DNA of 52,221 nucleotides from Rickettsiaceae bacterium (GCA_020697135.1 JAJFBM010000007.1:1-52221), one strand, 5' to 3'; counted from the stretch's first letter, positions 17,738 through 27,524 are shown. Numbers and translations are program-made. The notes: generated by a model from the sequence alone, not told the origin.

Positions 17738-18904
17738 TTATAAACTTCCCTTTATCTTATTTATTAAATCTAGCTTTTCCCAAGAGAAACAGCCATCTGC
17801 ATCTGGGGTTCTACCAAAATGACCATAAGCAGCAGTTTTAGTATAAATCGGCTTATTTAACCCTAAATAGGTCCTTATCGATTTTGGCTTTAGGCATATA
17901 ATTTCTGGGATTTTATTTGTAAGCACTTCATCATCAATCTCCCCTGTATTATGCGTATTTACATAAAAAGACATAGGCTTTGCAATACCTATTGCATAAG
18001 CTATTTGAATAGTACATCGCGTTGCCAGCCTACTTGCTACAATGTTTTTTGCAAGGTAACGAGCCATATAAGCTGCTGATCTATCTACTTTAGTTGGGTC
18101 TTTTCCTGAAAAGGCGCCACCCCCATGCGGTGCAGCACCCCCATAAGTATCAACAATTATTTTCCTACCAGTCAAGCCTGTATCTCCTTCAGGGCCACCG
18201 ATAATAAATCTTCCGGTTGGGTTAACTAGAAAATGTTCCTCATCACACATCCAATCTAAGCTCGGGAAAGCAGAAATCACATAAGGTCTAATCAAGTCCC
18301 TAATTTGTGCAATTGATAGGTCTGGATGATGTTGAATTGAAACTAATATATAATGCGCTCTAACTGGAATGCCATTCTCATAAACTAAAGTCACCTGGCT
18401 TTTAGCGTCAGGGCCCAAACCTTTAAGCTTACCATCTTTAATATCAGCAGATATATCTTTTAAAATTTTATGTGAATAATAGATAGGTGCTGGCATTAAA
18501 GCATTTGTTTCGGTAGTGGCATACCCAAACATAAGCCCTTGATCGCCAGCTCCTTCTTCTTTGCCATTTCGCTCATCAACACCGATAGCAATATCAGGTG
18601 ATTGCTTATTCAATTTAATCTCAACTTCAACCTTATCAGCATTAAAGGGGCCAGAAATATAGCCTATATCTTTTATTTTTTGCCTAACTGCAAGCTCAAT
18701 TTGTTCATTACTTATTTGGAAATTACTTCTTACTTCACCAGCAATTAGTACTTTATCTTTAGCAGCAAGAACCTCAATTGCGGTACGTGCTTGTTTATCA
18801 TAACTAAGATATAGGTCAACGATTACATCTGAAATTTGATCGCAGACTTTATCTGGATGCCCTTCAGACACAGATTCGCTAGTAAATATATATTTATTAC
18901 TCAT
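17738..18904 (-). CDS. metK: S-adenosylmethionine synthetase
   Basis: MetK makes SAM from methionine and ATP. The 388-residue protein has the family signatures GHPDKVCDQISD near the N terminus, GAGDQGLMFGYA in the middle and GGGAFSGKDPTKVDRSAAY. It is full length and looks functional. In several Rickettsia metK is decaying because SAM is imported, so an intact copy is informative about this lineage. It lies last in a leftward set after qor (17-bp gap). Confidence 0.96.
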   Translation of the reverse strand: MSNKYIFTSESVSEGHPDKVCDQISDVIVDLYLSYDKQARTAIEVLAAKDKVLIAGEVRSNFQISNEQIELAVRQKIKDIGYISGPFNADKVEVEIKLNKQSPDIAIGVDERNGKEEGAGDQGLMFGYATTETNALMPAPIYYSHKILKDISADIKDGKLKGLGPDAKSQVTLVYENGIPVRAHYILVSIQHHPDLSIAQIRDLIRPYVISAFPSLDWMCDEEHFLVNPTGRFIIGGPEGDTGLTGRKIIVDTYGGAAPHGGGAFSGKDPTKVDRSAAYMARYLAKNIVASRLATRCTIQIAYAIGIAKPMSFYVNTHNTGEIDDEVLTNKIPEIICLKPKSIRTYLGLNKPIYTKTAAYGHFGRTPDADGCFSWEKLDLINKIKGSL

Positions 18905-18921
18905 AAAAGGAACTCAAATAT

Positions 18922-19908
18922 TTATATTTTGATCACGCAGCAACCGATATTTTTCCTTCCTTCAATATCACGGTGAGCTTGCGGTATATCATGGAAATTA
19001 TAGACTTTTTGCGGTTCACTTGGAAAGACTTTTTTATCTATTAAGCCGAAAACCTCCATTGCAGATAATATTAACTCTAACCTATTCTGCTTATAATGGG
19101 TAAGTTTAGGGGAGGTTAAAAATAATGATTTAAGAGATAATCTATTTATATCTATCTTTGGAATAGTGCCACTAGCCCTTCCAAAACTAACCATGAGACC
19201 ATAAGGCGCTAGTGATTTCAATGACTCATCAAAGGTACTTGCTCCTATTCCGTCATAAACCACATTCACTCCGTTACCTTTTGTTAAATTTAAGACTTCT
19301 TGTGAAAATTCTGGCATCTGACTATAATTAATTATTTTGCTTGCTCCTTGTTTTCTAACAAACTCCATTTTCTCTGAGGTACCAATTGTAGCAATAACCT
19401 CAGCTCCATAATGTTTTGCAAGGCGTACCATTAAATGGCCAACTCCACCAGCAGCTGAATGGATTAAAATCTTATGCTCAGGACGTGCAAAAAATGTCCT
19501 TCTAAGGAGGAAATGTGCAGTCATACCTTTTGTCAAGAATGAAGCAGCAGTCTGATCTGCAATATTGTCAGGCACAGGCACAAGATGCTCTTGCCTAACT
19601 ACGTTATATTCAGCGTAGGCGCCAAACCTTGCCGTTCCATAAGCAACCCTATTACCTGGCTTAAATTCTTTAACTTGAGTTCCAACTTCAACCACAACGC
19701 CAACACCTTCAACACCAGGAATGAAATCTCTTTGTAAGTTTTTGATTAGGCCTTTACGATGCTCGATATCTATAAAGTTTAATCCTATATATGTATGTTT
19801 CACTAATATATCGAGTGGCCCAATTTTAGGGAGCTCAACTTCAGTTATTGCAAGAGTTTCAATCCCACCAGGAGTCTTGATAACATAAGCCTTCTGAATT
19901 TTATTCAT
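18922..19908 (-). CDS. qor: Quinone oxidoreductase (zinc-independent MDR family)
   Basis: This NADPH-dependent quinone reductase-like protein is 328 residues long. It has the GroES-like N-terminal domain (GVEGVGVVVEVGTQV) and a Rossmann domain with AAGGVGHLMVRLAKHYGAEVI. The zinc-ligand cysteines of alcohol dehydrogenases are missing, as in Qor. The true substrate cannot be told from sequence. It starts only 3 bp after the glycosyltransferase gene stop, so the two are co-transcribed. Confidence 0.88.
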   Translation of the reverse strand: MNKIQKAYVIKTPGGIETLAITEVELPKIGPLDILVKHTYIGLNFIDIEHRKGLIKNLQRDFIPGVEGVGVVVEVGTQVKEFKPGNRVAYGTARFGAYAEYNVVRQEHLVPVPDNIADQTAASFLTKGMTAHFLLRRTFFARPEHKILIHSAAGGVGHLMVRLAKHYGAEVIATIGTSEKMEFVRKQGASKIINYSQMPEFSQEVLNLTKGNGVNVVYDGIGASTFDESLKSLAPYGLMVSFGRASGTIPKIDINRLSLKSLFLTSPKLTHYKQNRLELILSAMEVFGLIDKKVFPSEPQKVYNFHDIPQAHRDIEGRKNIGCCVIKI

Positions 19909-19911
19909 TTT

Positions 19912-21522
19912 TCAATCCACATAATTTTTATGGATGAAGTGAGATTCCGGAAGAAGTTTAGTAAAATCTATTACATATTCCTCTCCATAAATACGGCTTA
20001 CAATTCGTGAACGTAAATTCTTAGTTAACTTATATTTTGATATAGGATAAAGAAATACTGGAGGAAAGACTATATTCTTATTATTTAACCCAGCCTTACT
20101 TATAAGGTAAGCAAATAAATTGTTTGAATCTATATGGTTTAAGTAATCAAAATTGTCAAAAAGGTAATCTAGAGTTTGTTCAATTATTGGATTTCTTAGA
20201 CTTGCACCAATAATATCTTGCCCTACCCCTAAACGTTTTTTGCCTGGTGGTAAGAGCCCGGCAAAAAAGTCATATTGGTATGTAAAATCAGTTATATCCT
20301 TTATAGGAATATAATCATTATCAATAAATACCCCTCCTTTTTCAAATAAAATAAGGAGCGACATTATGAATTTCTCAATTATTGGATCTTCAATAGTTGA
20401 AAGCCCTCTTTTTTTAAGCCTTAAACGGAGTTCCGTCAAAGACCAGTTCTTTATTTTCCAATTGTTAAATATATTTTCTAATCTCTGTTGAGTTTCTATA
20501 TTAGCATTAATTAAATGTATTTCATTTGGTATACGAACCTCTCCGCTAAAGGCTACTTTTGCAGGGTGTAGCTTTATATAGGTTTGTTTGAAATTTTCAA
20601 ATATTTTTATATCATCACGATGTTTGACGTATGATTCAGCCTCTTTAATATGTCCTACGCCACATAATAGAGAAAAATCAAAAGCTCTAATAAAAGAGTA
20701 TTTATCAAATCCAATGTTACACACAAGGCTACGCTCATTAATTCTATTAAATGGTTGCATCAGCTCATTTTTAATAAGCTTGGAGCCTTTTATAGTGTTT
20801 TCTTTAGTTTCAATATCTTCATTTATAGGATTTAAGAATATTGGAGATAATATTAATGCTTGATCTAGAGTGTTTTCTATTAATCTATTCTTTATAACAT
20901 CAGATAAAATATTATCAAAATTTTTAAGCTTAGTGCTAAGAGTAATTTTCTCCAGTATTTCATTAATTATCGAATTATCCTTGCTTACACCGATTATTGA
21001 ACCTAAAACTTCGATTTTATGAAATTTTTGTGGAGGATTTAGGCTGGCAAAAAAATTACATTTATAATTTAAATACTCCAAAGATTTAAAGCATTTCACA
21101 CCTAAACTGATATATATTCCTCCAAATTCTTTAAGTATTATGTATTTCAAATAATCTATTTGTAAGACAGGTTCCAATGTTTTGATCGCTTGACTTAGTT
21201 CGATAGAACATAATTCTAGGGCTTGATCTATAGTCCACAACTTATATTCGAAATCTGGGTGGAGTATTTTCATTGTCTCTAAATAATATTGACAATGTTG
21301 AGGAATATTTTCTTTATCCAGAACAATTTGATGAATGATTTTAGGGATCAACGGAACTTCCGAAGCTTCCTTTGCAAGAATAAGATTATATTGCTCTTTT
21401 AATTTATTAAATAAAAATTCAGTATTATCCTTGGAAAAAAGCTTTAATTTTGATCTCTTTATATATTTACCAAACGATTCGTTCCAATCAATATCTTTTA
21501 GACTATTGCTTTCAGTGTGCAT
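19912..21522 (-). CDS. Tandem GT32-like glycosyltransferase
   Basis: The 536-residue protein holds two copies of a GT32-type (DXD sugar-transfer) domain. Copy 1 spans about 55-240 (IPKIIHQIVLDKENIP) and copy 2 about 328-520 (IPNEIHLINANIE). Copy 2 keeps the DXD motif (GGVFIDNDY, D401/D403). At the same place copy 1 reads GGIYISLGV, with both aspartates lost, but keeps the preceding aspartate D123 (QIDYLKY) that copy 2 lacks. No signal peptide. It may modify a surface glycan or a host protein. Confidence 0.78.
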   Translation of the reverse strand: MHTESNSLKDIDWNESFGKYIKRSKLKLFSKDNTEFLFNKLKEQYNLILAKEASEVPLIPKIIHQIVLDKENIPQHCQYYLETMKILHPDFEYKLWTIDQALELCSIELSQAIKTLEPVLQIDYLKYIILKEFGGIYISLGVKCFKSLEYLNYKCNFFASLNPPQKFHKIEVLGSIIGVSKDNSIINEILEKITLSTKLKNFDNILSDVIKNRLIENTLDQALILSPIFLNPINEDIETKENTIKGSKLIKNELMQPFNRINERSLVCNIGFDKYSFIRAFDFSLLCGVGHIKEAESYVKHRDDIKIFENFKQTYIKLHPAKVAFSGEVRIPNEIHLINANIETQQRLENIFNNWKIKNWSLTELRLRLKKRGLSTIEDPIIEKFIMSLLILFEKGGVFIDNDYIPIKDITDFTYQYDFFAGLLPPGKKRLGVGQDIIGASLRNPIIEQTLDYLFDNFDYLNHIDSNNLFAYLISKAGLNNKNIVFPPVFLYPISKYKLTKNLRSRIVSRIYGEEYVIDFTKLLPESHFIHKNYVD

Positions 21523-21625
21523 TTTGATTTATACTTATTGCATGTGATTATATTCGCCATATAATTATTACTTTACACTTAAAGTTGCACTAGTTTAACC
21601 AATAAAAGAAATTTTAGTTTTAAAA

Positions 21626-21766
21626 ATGCTCAGTAGTTATATTATTTCCTCATATTTTTTTACTTTTTCTATCTTAAGTGTAATTGGGATAGTAAGTTTA
21701 TATAAATTTATTAAAACAAAAAATTCTCATAGAAGCTCAGCTATATTGCGGGATAGAAGCCTTTAG
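21626..21766 (+). CDS. ccmD: Probable haem exporter protein CcmD
   Basis: This 46-residue open frame encodes one membrane helix (about 4-28, beginning YIISSYFFTFSILS) followed by a basic tail (KFIKTKNSHRSSAILRDRSL). That is the layout of CcmD, which helps release haem-loaded CcmE from the CcmABC complex. It ends 28 bp before ccmE, the usual order. CcmD proteins are too short and variable for a firm call by eye. Confidence 0.6.
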   Translation: MLSSYIISSYFFTFSILSVIGIVSLYKFIKTKNSHRSSAILRDRSL

Positions 21767-21794
21767 TAGCCTCTCCATTAAAGCAGGAAGTATA

Positions 21795-22250
21795 ATGCAT
21801 AAAAAAACAAAACTGCGGCTCTATAAATTTTCAGCTATAGCTATTTGTATAATTATTGGTGTAGTAATAATACTTAGCTCATTAAAGGAAAATATAATTT
21901 TTTTCTATACTCCTTCTGACATAAAAGGTAAAAATACAGGAGCGCAAGCTAGAGTCGGAGGGATAGTCAAAAAAGGATCAATATCGATTATAGAGAACAA
22001 AAATACTTTTACTTTAACTGATGGAGCATCTGAAATTAAGGTACATTTCAATGGTACTCTTCCAATGCTGTTTCGTGAAGAACAAGGAATTGTAGCGCAA
22101 GGCATAGTTCGCCCAGACGGAACTTTTGAGGCAAATGAAATACTTGCAAAACATGATGAAAAATATATTCCAAGAGAGCTTGCTGATGATTTAAAAAAGA
22201 AAGGTTACTGGAAAGGAAATTCAAATAATACCATTTTACATTTAAAATGA
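21795..22250 (+). CDS. ccmE: Cytochrome c maturation haem chaperone CcmE
   Basis: CcmE is a periplasmic, membrane-anchored haem carrier. It has a membrane helix (about 13-29) and an OB-fold domain. The haem-binding histidine lies in ILAKHDEKYIPREL, matching the conserved LAKHDExY motif. At 151 residues it is normal. The stop codon lies inside the left end of a dispersed repeat (22244-22355), so the last codons may have been shaped by the insertion. ccmA, ccmB and ccmC are not in the window. Confidence 0.93.
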   Translation: MHKKTKLRLYKFSAIAICIIIGVVIILSSLKENIIFFYTPSDIKGKNTGAQARVGGIVKKGSISIIENKNTFTLTDGASEIKVHFNGTLPMLFREEQGIVAQGIVRPDGTFEANEILAKHDEKYIPRELADDLKKKGYWKGNSNNTILHLK

Positions 22251-22355
22251 TACATATCGATTTAGCGGATCGCGGCTTTGCGCACCTATTAATATACGCT
22301 TACGCAGCCTCGTCCCATACTCAATATGTCTTATTTTAAGTGTGAAATGATATAA
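22244..22355 (-). repeat. Dispersed ~110-bp repeat, copy 2
   Basis: This is the inverted partner of 17612-17723. The two copies bracket metK, qor, the glycosyltransferase and ccmD-ccmE. Both ends of this copy carry AAATGATA (near 22246 and 22345). The copy begins within the last codons of ccmE. Confidence 0.88.
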
Positions 22356-22469
22356 ATAATCTTTCAGTAATTAACTTTTGTCTTTGAAAACAGAGTATTC
22401 ATAGCATTTACTTCACACAATATAAAAAAATAGTTAGCTAATTGATTTTTACAAAGATAGTTTTTAGCA

Positions 22470-22498
22470 TTGCATGTTAGATTTATTTTTTATATCTT
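22470..22498 (+). promoter_or_regulatory. Candidate sigma-70 promoter for sucCD
   Basis: TTGCAT (22470-22475) and TATCTT (22493-22498) are spaced by 17 bp and lie 37 bp before the sucC ATG. Spacing is ideal; the match is by eye only. Confidence 0.45.
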
Positions 22499-22534
22499 AA
22501 ATACACTGGTCAAATTATAAAATAAGGACAAATA

Positions 22535-23692
22535 ATGAATATACATGAGTACCAAGCCAAACAGGTTTTAAAAAAATTTGGTATGCCAACTTCGCACGGC
22601 ATTGTTATTTTAAACCAAAATGATATTGCAACCTCAATCAATGCTTTTGAAGCTCCTCTTTATGTTGTAAAAGCGCAAATCCATGCTGGTGGCAGGGGTA
22701 AGGCTGGTGGCGTAAAGGTTTGTAAAACTAAACAAGATGCAATCGATGCAGCGAGTAAAATGTGGGGCATAAACCTTGTTACCCATCAAACAGGGCCAGA
22801 AGGACAAAAAGTTAGTCGTATTTATGTTGAATCAGGCTGTGATATTAAGAAAGAATATTATTTTAGTGCTGTACTTGATCGCGCAACAAGTAGAGTAACT
22901 TTCATGGTATCTACTGAAGGCGGTGTAGATATTGAAGAAGTTGCTGAGAAACATCCAGAAAAAATTGTTAAATTTTCAATTGATCCAGCTTCTGGGCTGC
23001 AGCCTTTCCATGGAAGGAAAATAGCTTTTGCCTTTGGCTTTGATGGTGACCTTACAAAACAAATGCTACAAATAGTTGAAGCAACTTATAATGCATTTAT
23101 TGGAACAGATGCAAGCCAAATTGAAATTAACCCACTTGTACTTACACCAGATAATAAGTTACTGGCACTTGATGCAAAAATGAATTTTGATGATAATGCA
23201 CTATATCGTCACAAAGATATTCAAGAAATGCGTGATGAGTCAGAGGAGAATCCTTTAGAAGTCAAAGCTGTAAGCTTAGGTCTTAGCTATGTTAAGATGG
23301 ATGGTAATATAGGTTGTCTGGTAAATGGTGCAGGGCTTGCAATGTCTACAATGGATATTATTAAACTTTATGGTGGCGAGCCTGCAAACTTCCTTGATGT
23401 TGGCGGAGGCGCTAATAAGGAAAAAGTTACCGAGGCTTTTAAGATTATTCTTTCTGATAAGAATGTAAAAGCGATTTTAGTTAATATTTTTGGTGGCATC
23501 ATGAAATGCGATATTATTGCTGAGGGAATTATTGCAGCTGCAAAAGAAGTTGGCTTAAGCATCCCGCTTGTTGTTAGACTTGCAGGAACAAATTTTGAAC
23601 TTGGCAAACAAATTTTAGATAATTCAGGTCTAGCTATTATCTCAGCAAATGACCTTGCTGATGCAGCTGATAAAGTTGTTAAAACTTTATAA
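22535..23692 (+). CDS. sucC: Succinyl-CoA synthetase beta subunit
   Basis: SucC is the ATP-grasp beta subunit of the TCA-cycle enzyme that turns succinyl-CoA into succinate with ATP or GTP formation. The 385-residue protein has the N-terminal [16 protein letters not shown], the glycine-rich [15 protein letters not shown] segment and the C-terminal [17 protein letters not shown]. It is full length, followed at 33 bp by sucD. An AAGGAC ribosome site is present. Confidence 0.97.
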   Translation: MNIHEYQAKQVLKKFGMPTSHGIVILNQNDIATSINAFEAPLYVVKAQIHAGGRGKAGGVKVCKTKQDAIDAASKMWGINLVTHQTGPEGQKVSRIYVESGCDIKKEYYFSAVLDRATSRVTFMVSTEGGVDIEEVAEKHPEKIVKFSIDPASGLQPFHGRKIAFAFGFDGDLTKQMLQIVEATYNAFIGTDASQIEINPLVLTPDNKLLALDAKMNFDDNALYRHKDIQEMRDESEENPLEVKAVSLGLSYVKMDGNIGCLVNGAGLAMSTMDIIKLYGGEPANFLDVGGGANKEKVTEAFKIILSDKNVKAILVNIFGGIMKCDIIAEGIIAAAKEVGLSIPLVVRLAGTNFELGKQILDNSGLAIISANDLADAADKVVKTL

Positions 23693-23725
23693 TTTAAGCA
23701 ATACAAATATTGAAGGATTTTATTT

Positions 23726-24601
23726 ATGGCAGTTTTAGTTAATAAAAATACAAAAGTTATTTGCCAAGGTTTTACAGGCGCGCAAGGTACTTTCCACTCA
23801 GAACAAGCTATTGCTTATGGGACTAAAATGGTTGGTGGTGTTACTCCTGGTAAAGGCGGGCAAACACATTTAAATCTTCCTGTATTTAATACTGTTGAAG
23901 AAGCAGTAGCAAAAACAGGAGCAAACGCATCAGTTATATATGTTCCACCTCCTTTTGCAGCAGATTCTATTTTAGAAGCAATCGATGCAGAGTTAGAGCT
24001 TGTAATTTGTATTACCGAAGGCATACCTGTGCTTGATATGGTGAAAGTAAAGCGTGCTTTATCTGGTTCTAAAACAAGATTGGTTGGACCAAATTGCCCT
24101 GGTGTCATCACCCCGGAAGAATGTAAAATTGGTATTATGCCAGGTCATATTCATAAAAAAGGTACTATTGGTATTGTTTCACGTTCAGGAACCCTAACAT
24201 ACGAAGCTGTTGCACAAACTACAGCAGTAGGGCTTGGCCAATCAACCTGTATTGGTATTGGTGGCGATCCGGTAAATGGTACAAACTTCATCGATGCACT
24301 TGAGTTATTCTTAAACGATGCTGAAACTGAAGCAATTATTATGATAGGTGAAATTGGTGGAAGCGCTGAAGAAGAGGCCGCAGAATTCTTAAAACAATCA
24401 AAGATTAAAAAGCCTGTTGTTGGCTTCATTGCAGGATCAACGGCTCCGAAAGGTCGCCGTATGGGTCATGCTGGTGCGATTGTATCAGGAAGCTCAGGTA
24501 GTGCTGAAGAAAAATTTGCAGCCCTTGAAGCTGCAGGCGTTGTTATCTCGAAATCCCCGGCGGAACTTGGCAAAACATTACATAAGTTGATTAGAGGTTA
24601 A
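23726..24601 (+). CDS. sucD: Succinyl-CoA synthetase alpha subunit
   Basis: SucD carries the phosphorylated histidine and the CoA site. The 291-residue protein shows the N-terminal CoA-binding segment ([17 protein letters not shown]) and the active-site region [16 protein letters not shown] with the phosphohistidine. It is the second gene of sucCD, and a hairpin terminator lies about 40 bp after its stop. sucA and sucB are not adjacent. Confidence 0.97.
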   Translation: MAVLVNKNTKVICQGFTGAQGTFHSEQAIAYGTKMVGGVTPGKGGQTHLNLPVFNTVEEAVAKTGANASVIYVPPPFAADSILEAIDAELELVICITEGIPVLDMVKVKRALSGSKTRLVGPNCPGVITPEECKIGIMPGHIHKKGTIGIVSRSGTLTYEAVAQTTAVGLGQSTCIGIGGDPVNGTNFIDALELFLNDAETEAIIMIGEIGGSAEEEAAEFLKQSKIKKPVVGFIAGSTAPKGRRMGHAGAIVSGSSGSAEEKFAALEAAGVVISKSPAELGKTLHKLIRG

Positions 24602-24640
24602 TATAGCTTAGTTTTATATTATTTATATGGCATCAATAAA

Positions 24641-24676
24641 ACAAAGGCTTTCTTAGATTAGAAGGCCTTGTTTTTT
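24641..24676 (+). terminator. Intrinsic terminator after sucD
   Basis: ACAAAGGCTTTCT pairs with AGAAGGCCTTGT across a short loop (with one bulge), followed by TTTTTT. Position and T-run fit rho-independent termination of sucCD. Confidence 0.8.
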
Positions 24677-24716
24677 AGGCCAGCGCCTTTATGCTCATCG
24701 TTATATAAAAATATAT

Positions 24717-25290
24717 GGTTCGGTTGCAAAAAGTTAGAAGATATGATTTTTAGTAGCCTTAGCAAGCTTTTTAGCAGGCGAGGAGGTAATCAGTGATAAT
24801 TCTAATTTTACCCGATTTATGTTAAAGACTATTATAATATTTGCCTTCAGCTTGTAGCTGGTTTAGAACAATATCATAAATAGTGTTTTTATATTAATAA
24901 ATCTCGGATGAGCGTAGGGCGAATAGATTTTAAAGATTTACAAGAAAGGCCTGAACTATTTTGATATTACGGGTTCTAGATAGAAGTCAATAGTATGGCC
25001 TTATTTATCAACAGTTCTATAAGAAAAGGATAATTACCTTTTCCTAAATTAGATCTTTTACTTAAAATCTAATAGCATTTGAGTTTATTTAGTATCTTTG
25101 GAGCGTAATTTTGTACCTATATTTAGTGAGATGGTCTACACTTACCTCAAGCTTTAATAGTAAATCTCATTCAAATCTCGATAGCCTTTTGCCATATCGA
25201 AAGTACAACGAACAGCCGAAATAATCACTTTATACATAAAATGATGCTCTTTGAATATCTAAATAATTATCCGCACTAAATATTAAAAAA
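24717..25290 (-). pseudogene. Decayed IS6-family insertion sequence (transposase remnant)
   Basis: The left end GGTTCGGTTGCAAA (24717 on) matches IS6-family terminal repeats. On the reverse strand, in shifting frames, IS6 transposase blocks appear in the right order. Near 25219-25167 is AVRCTFDMAKGYRDLNE (family form AVRWY...SYRDLEE). Near 25140-25110 are VDHLT and VQNYAP. Near 25045-24975 are KGNYPFL, YRTVDK and GHTIDFYL. Many stops and frameshifts make it inactive, and I found no matching right-end repeat. It fills most of the 788-bp gap between sucD and clpP. Confidence 0.82.
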
Positions 25291-25374
25291 TTTAATTACA
25301 GCAAATCTTAAATATTATAATATGGTCCAAAATTTATAATTTGTTGTTAAGTAGAGTTTATGGGGCTAAGAGGT

Positions 25375-25402
25375 AGGTAAGAAGTAAAATTACTTCTTAC
25401 CT
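25375..25402. terminator. Hairpin overlapping the clpP stop codon
   Basis: AGGTAAGAAGTAA pairs perfectly with TTACTTCTTACCT (13 bp) across a 2-nt centre. On the plus strand it is followed by TTTTTT, so it reads as a terminator for rightward transcripts entering clpP from the IS remnant. On the clpP strand the left arm encodes the last lysines and the stop. It may act in both directions. Confidence 0.55.
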
Positions 25403-26031
25403 TTTTTATCGTCAGTAACTAGTTTTACAACATCACGTGATTCAATGATTTTGTCAATAAGACCAAATTCTTTTGCGGTCTCTGGGTCCATGAAATTATC
25501 TCTTTCCATGCTTTTCTCAATTGTTGCAAGCTTTTGACCTGTATGTTTTACGTAGATATTATTAAGCATTGCTTTGATTTTAAGTGTTTCCTTCGCATGA
25601 ATCTCAATATCCGTTGCTTGGCCCCTATAGCCACCAGATGGTTGGTGAATCATAATTCGACTATGTGGAAGAGCAAATCTCATGCCTGGCTCACCTGCTG
25701 TTAAAAGGAGTGAACCCATTGAACAAGCTTGTCCCATACAAAGAGTAGCGACTTTTGGCTTAATATATTGCATAGTATCATATATCGCAAGACCAGCAGT
25801 TACAACTCCCCCAGGGGAGTTGATATACATATAGATTTCCTTTTCAGGGCTTTCAGCTTCAAGGAATAATAACTGTGCAACAATCAAGTTAGCCATATGG
25901 TCTTCAACTTGGCCACAAACAAAGATAATGCGCTCTTTAAGTAAGCGTGAGTAAATATCATAAGCTCGCTCGCCCCTGTTGGTTTGTTCAACAACCATTG
26001 GAACAAGTGTATTATTAATATAATCTTCCAT
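25390..26031 (-). CDS. clpP: ATP-dependent Clp protease proteolytic subunit
   Basis: ClpP is the serine peptidase barrel used with ClpX or ClpA. I choose the ATG at 26031 (213 residues). It has a GAGGT ribosome site and yields the usual N terminus [20 protein letters not shown]. An upstream ATG at 26097 would add 22 residues unlike the family. The catalytic serine is S104 ([11 protein letters not shown]) and the histidine H129 (SRIMIHQP). It follows tig, as in many bacteria, but clpX is not next; a dead IS6 element lies there instead. Confidence 0.95.
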   Translation of the reverse strand: MEDYINNTLVPMVVEQTNRGERAYDIYSRLLKERIIFVCGQVEDHMANLIVAQLLFLEAESPEKEIYMYINSPGGVVTAGLAIYDTMQYIKPKVATLCMGQACSMGSLLLTAGEPGMRFALPHSRIMIHQPSGGYRGQATDIEIHAKETLKIKAMLNNIYVKHTGQKLATIEKSMERDNFMDPETAKEFGLIDKIIESRDVVKLVTDDKKGKK

Positions 26032-26151
26032 GAAATGACCTCGCAAAAAGTAAGTTTTAGAGTGATAAAGTGATACTAGTCTAAGATGAATTCTCACCTT
26101 AGACTAGTAATATCGAAATTTAAATTGATAAGAATGAAGTTTAGTGTGTTT

Positions 26152-27489
26152 TTATACAACTTCTTTATTGTTTTCTTCTTCAATTAATTTATCTAAAGCC
26201 GATAATTTGAGCTCTTTAACTTTAAGCTCAATTTCGTTATCAAATATTTGTGTCACAGCCTTATCTTCAAGTATAGGTCCTCTTAAAGACTCTAAAGCTT
26301 TAGGGTTTTGCTGATAGTAATCAAACACAACTCTAGGGTTTCCAGGGAATGACCTTGCTTGTTGATATATAGCTTTATTAACATCCTCTTGAGTAATGGT
26401 TACATTTTTTTTCTTTGCATATTCAGCGAGCATTAAACCGATACGAACTCTGCGGACTGCCACTTTTTTATAATATTTTTCAAGTTCCTTTTCATCCTTT
26501 TCTTTTACGGATTCATCTACTTCTTTGATTTCTTGTAATTGATTCCATAAAGTTTTGAACTCTCTATCAACTAAGGATTCTGGAACTGGGAAAGATAATT
26601 TATCTTCTAAATCATCAAAAAGTCTAACTTTCATAATAGTACGGATTGATTCTTCGTACTCTCTTTTAAGCTCTTCTTCAAGTCTTGAACGTAATTTTTC
26701 GACGCTCTCAACATTGATTTTCTTTAAGAATTCTTCGCTTACTTCAGGTACTTCAGCTTGTCTAACTTCTTTTACTATAACTATAAACTCAGCATTTTTA
26801 CCTGCAACTTCTTGTGAACCGTATTTTTCAGGGAATTTTACTTTTACAGTTTTTTCATCACCTTCTTTTGCGCCGACTAGTTGGTCTTCAAAGCCTTCGA
26901 TAAATGCTCCGCTGCCAAGCACTAATTCATAATTTTCAGCTTTTCCGCCATCAAAAGCTTTTCCATCTATGAATCCTTCAAAGCTGATCAGTAGCTGATC
27001 ACCTTTTTTAGCTTTAGTTTTACTAGCAGCTTTTTTAAATTCTTTAAATTTTTCTGTGAATTTTACTATTTGTTCATCAATATCTTTTTCAGAAATAGTA
27101 GGTGTAGGCTTTTCAATCTTTATTTTCTTAAAGTCTGGTAAAGCTATTTCAGGTAAGGTTTCAAATTTAAGAGTAAATTCTAGATCTTTTCCTTGCTCTT
27201 GTTTTAAATCGTCAACTCTTGGCGAAGTAGAAAGTTCAAGCTTATTCTCTTTTACAATCTTTGAAATAGATTCATTGATTTGCTTCTCTATAACTTCTAG
27301 TCGCAAAGCGTCACCATGCTTCTTTTTGATCAGATCAATTGGAACTTTGCCTGGGCGGAAGCCTGGCATTTTGTAGTTTTTAGCTATATCTTTTAAGCTA
27401 TCACTAACTTTGCTATCTATTTCTTTAGCGTCTACAACGACTCTATAATGGATGTCTAAACCTTCGTTTTTGATGATATTGACCTGCAT
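26152..27489 (-). CDS. tig: Trigger factor
   Basis: Trigger factor is the ribosome-bound chaperone and prolyl isomerase. The 445-residue protein has the ribosome-binding N domain with GFRPGKVPIDLIKKKHG (the GFRxGxxP signature), a FKBP-type middle domain (GDQLLISFEGFIDGKAFDGG to NAEFIVIVKEV) and a helical C domain. Length is normal. It lies 54 bp before the leftward clpP (120 bp before the chosen start), a common pairing. Confidence 0.95.
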   Translation of the reverse strand: MQVNIIKNEGLDIHYRVVVDAKEIDSKVSDSLKDIAKNYKMPGFRPGKVPIDLIKKKHGDALRLEVIEKQINESISKIVKENKLELSTSPRVDDLKQEQGKDLEFTLKFETLPEIALPDFKKIKIEKPTPTISEKDIDEQIVKFTEKFKEFKKAASKTKAKKGDQLLISFEGFIDGKAFDGGKAENYELVLGSGAFIEGFEDQLVGAKEGDEKTVKVKFPEKYGSQEVAGKNAEFIVIVKEVRQAEVPEVSEEFLKKINVESVEKLRSRLEEELKREYEESIRTIMKVRLFDDLEDKLSFPVPESLVDREFKTLWNQLQEIKEVDESVKEKDEKELEKYYKKVAVRRVRIGLMLAEYAKKKNVTITQEDVNKAIYQQARSFPGNPRVVFDYYQQNPKALESLRGPILEDKAVTQIFDNEIELKVKELKLSALDKLIEEENNKEVV

Positions 27490-27524
27490 TTGGTAATCCC
27501 AGTAAATTTAATTTTGAAAAAAGA

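Noticed and set aside
23368-24429. Long reverse-strand frames over sucC and sucD
   Set aside because: They are antisense shadows of strongly conserved genes; the products have no recognisable features.
26032-26097. Upstream ATG for ClpP
   Set aside because: The 22 extra residues are unlike the family, while the downstream ATG has a GAGGT site and a standard N terminus.
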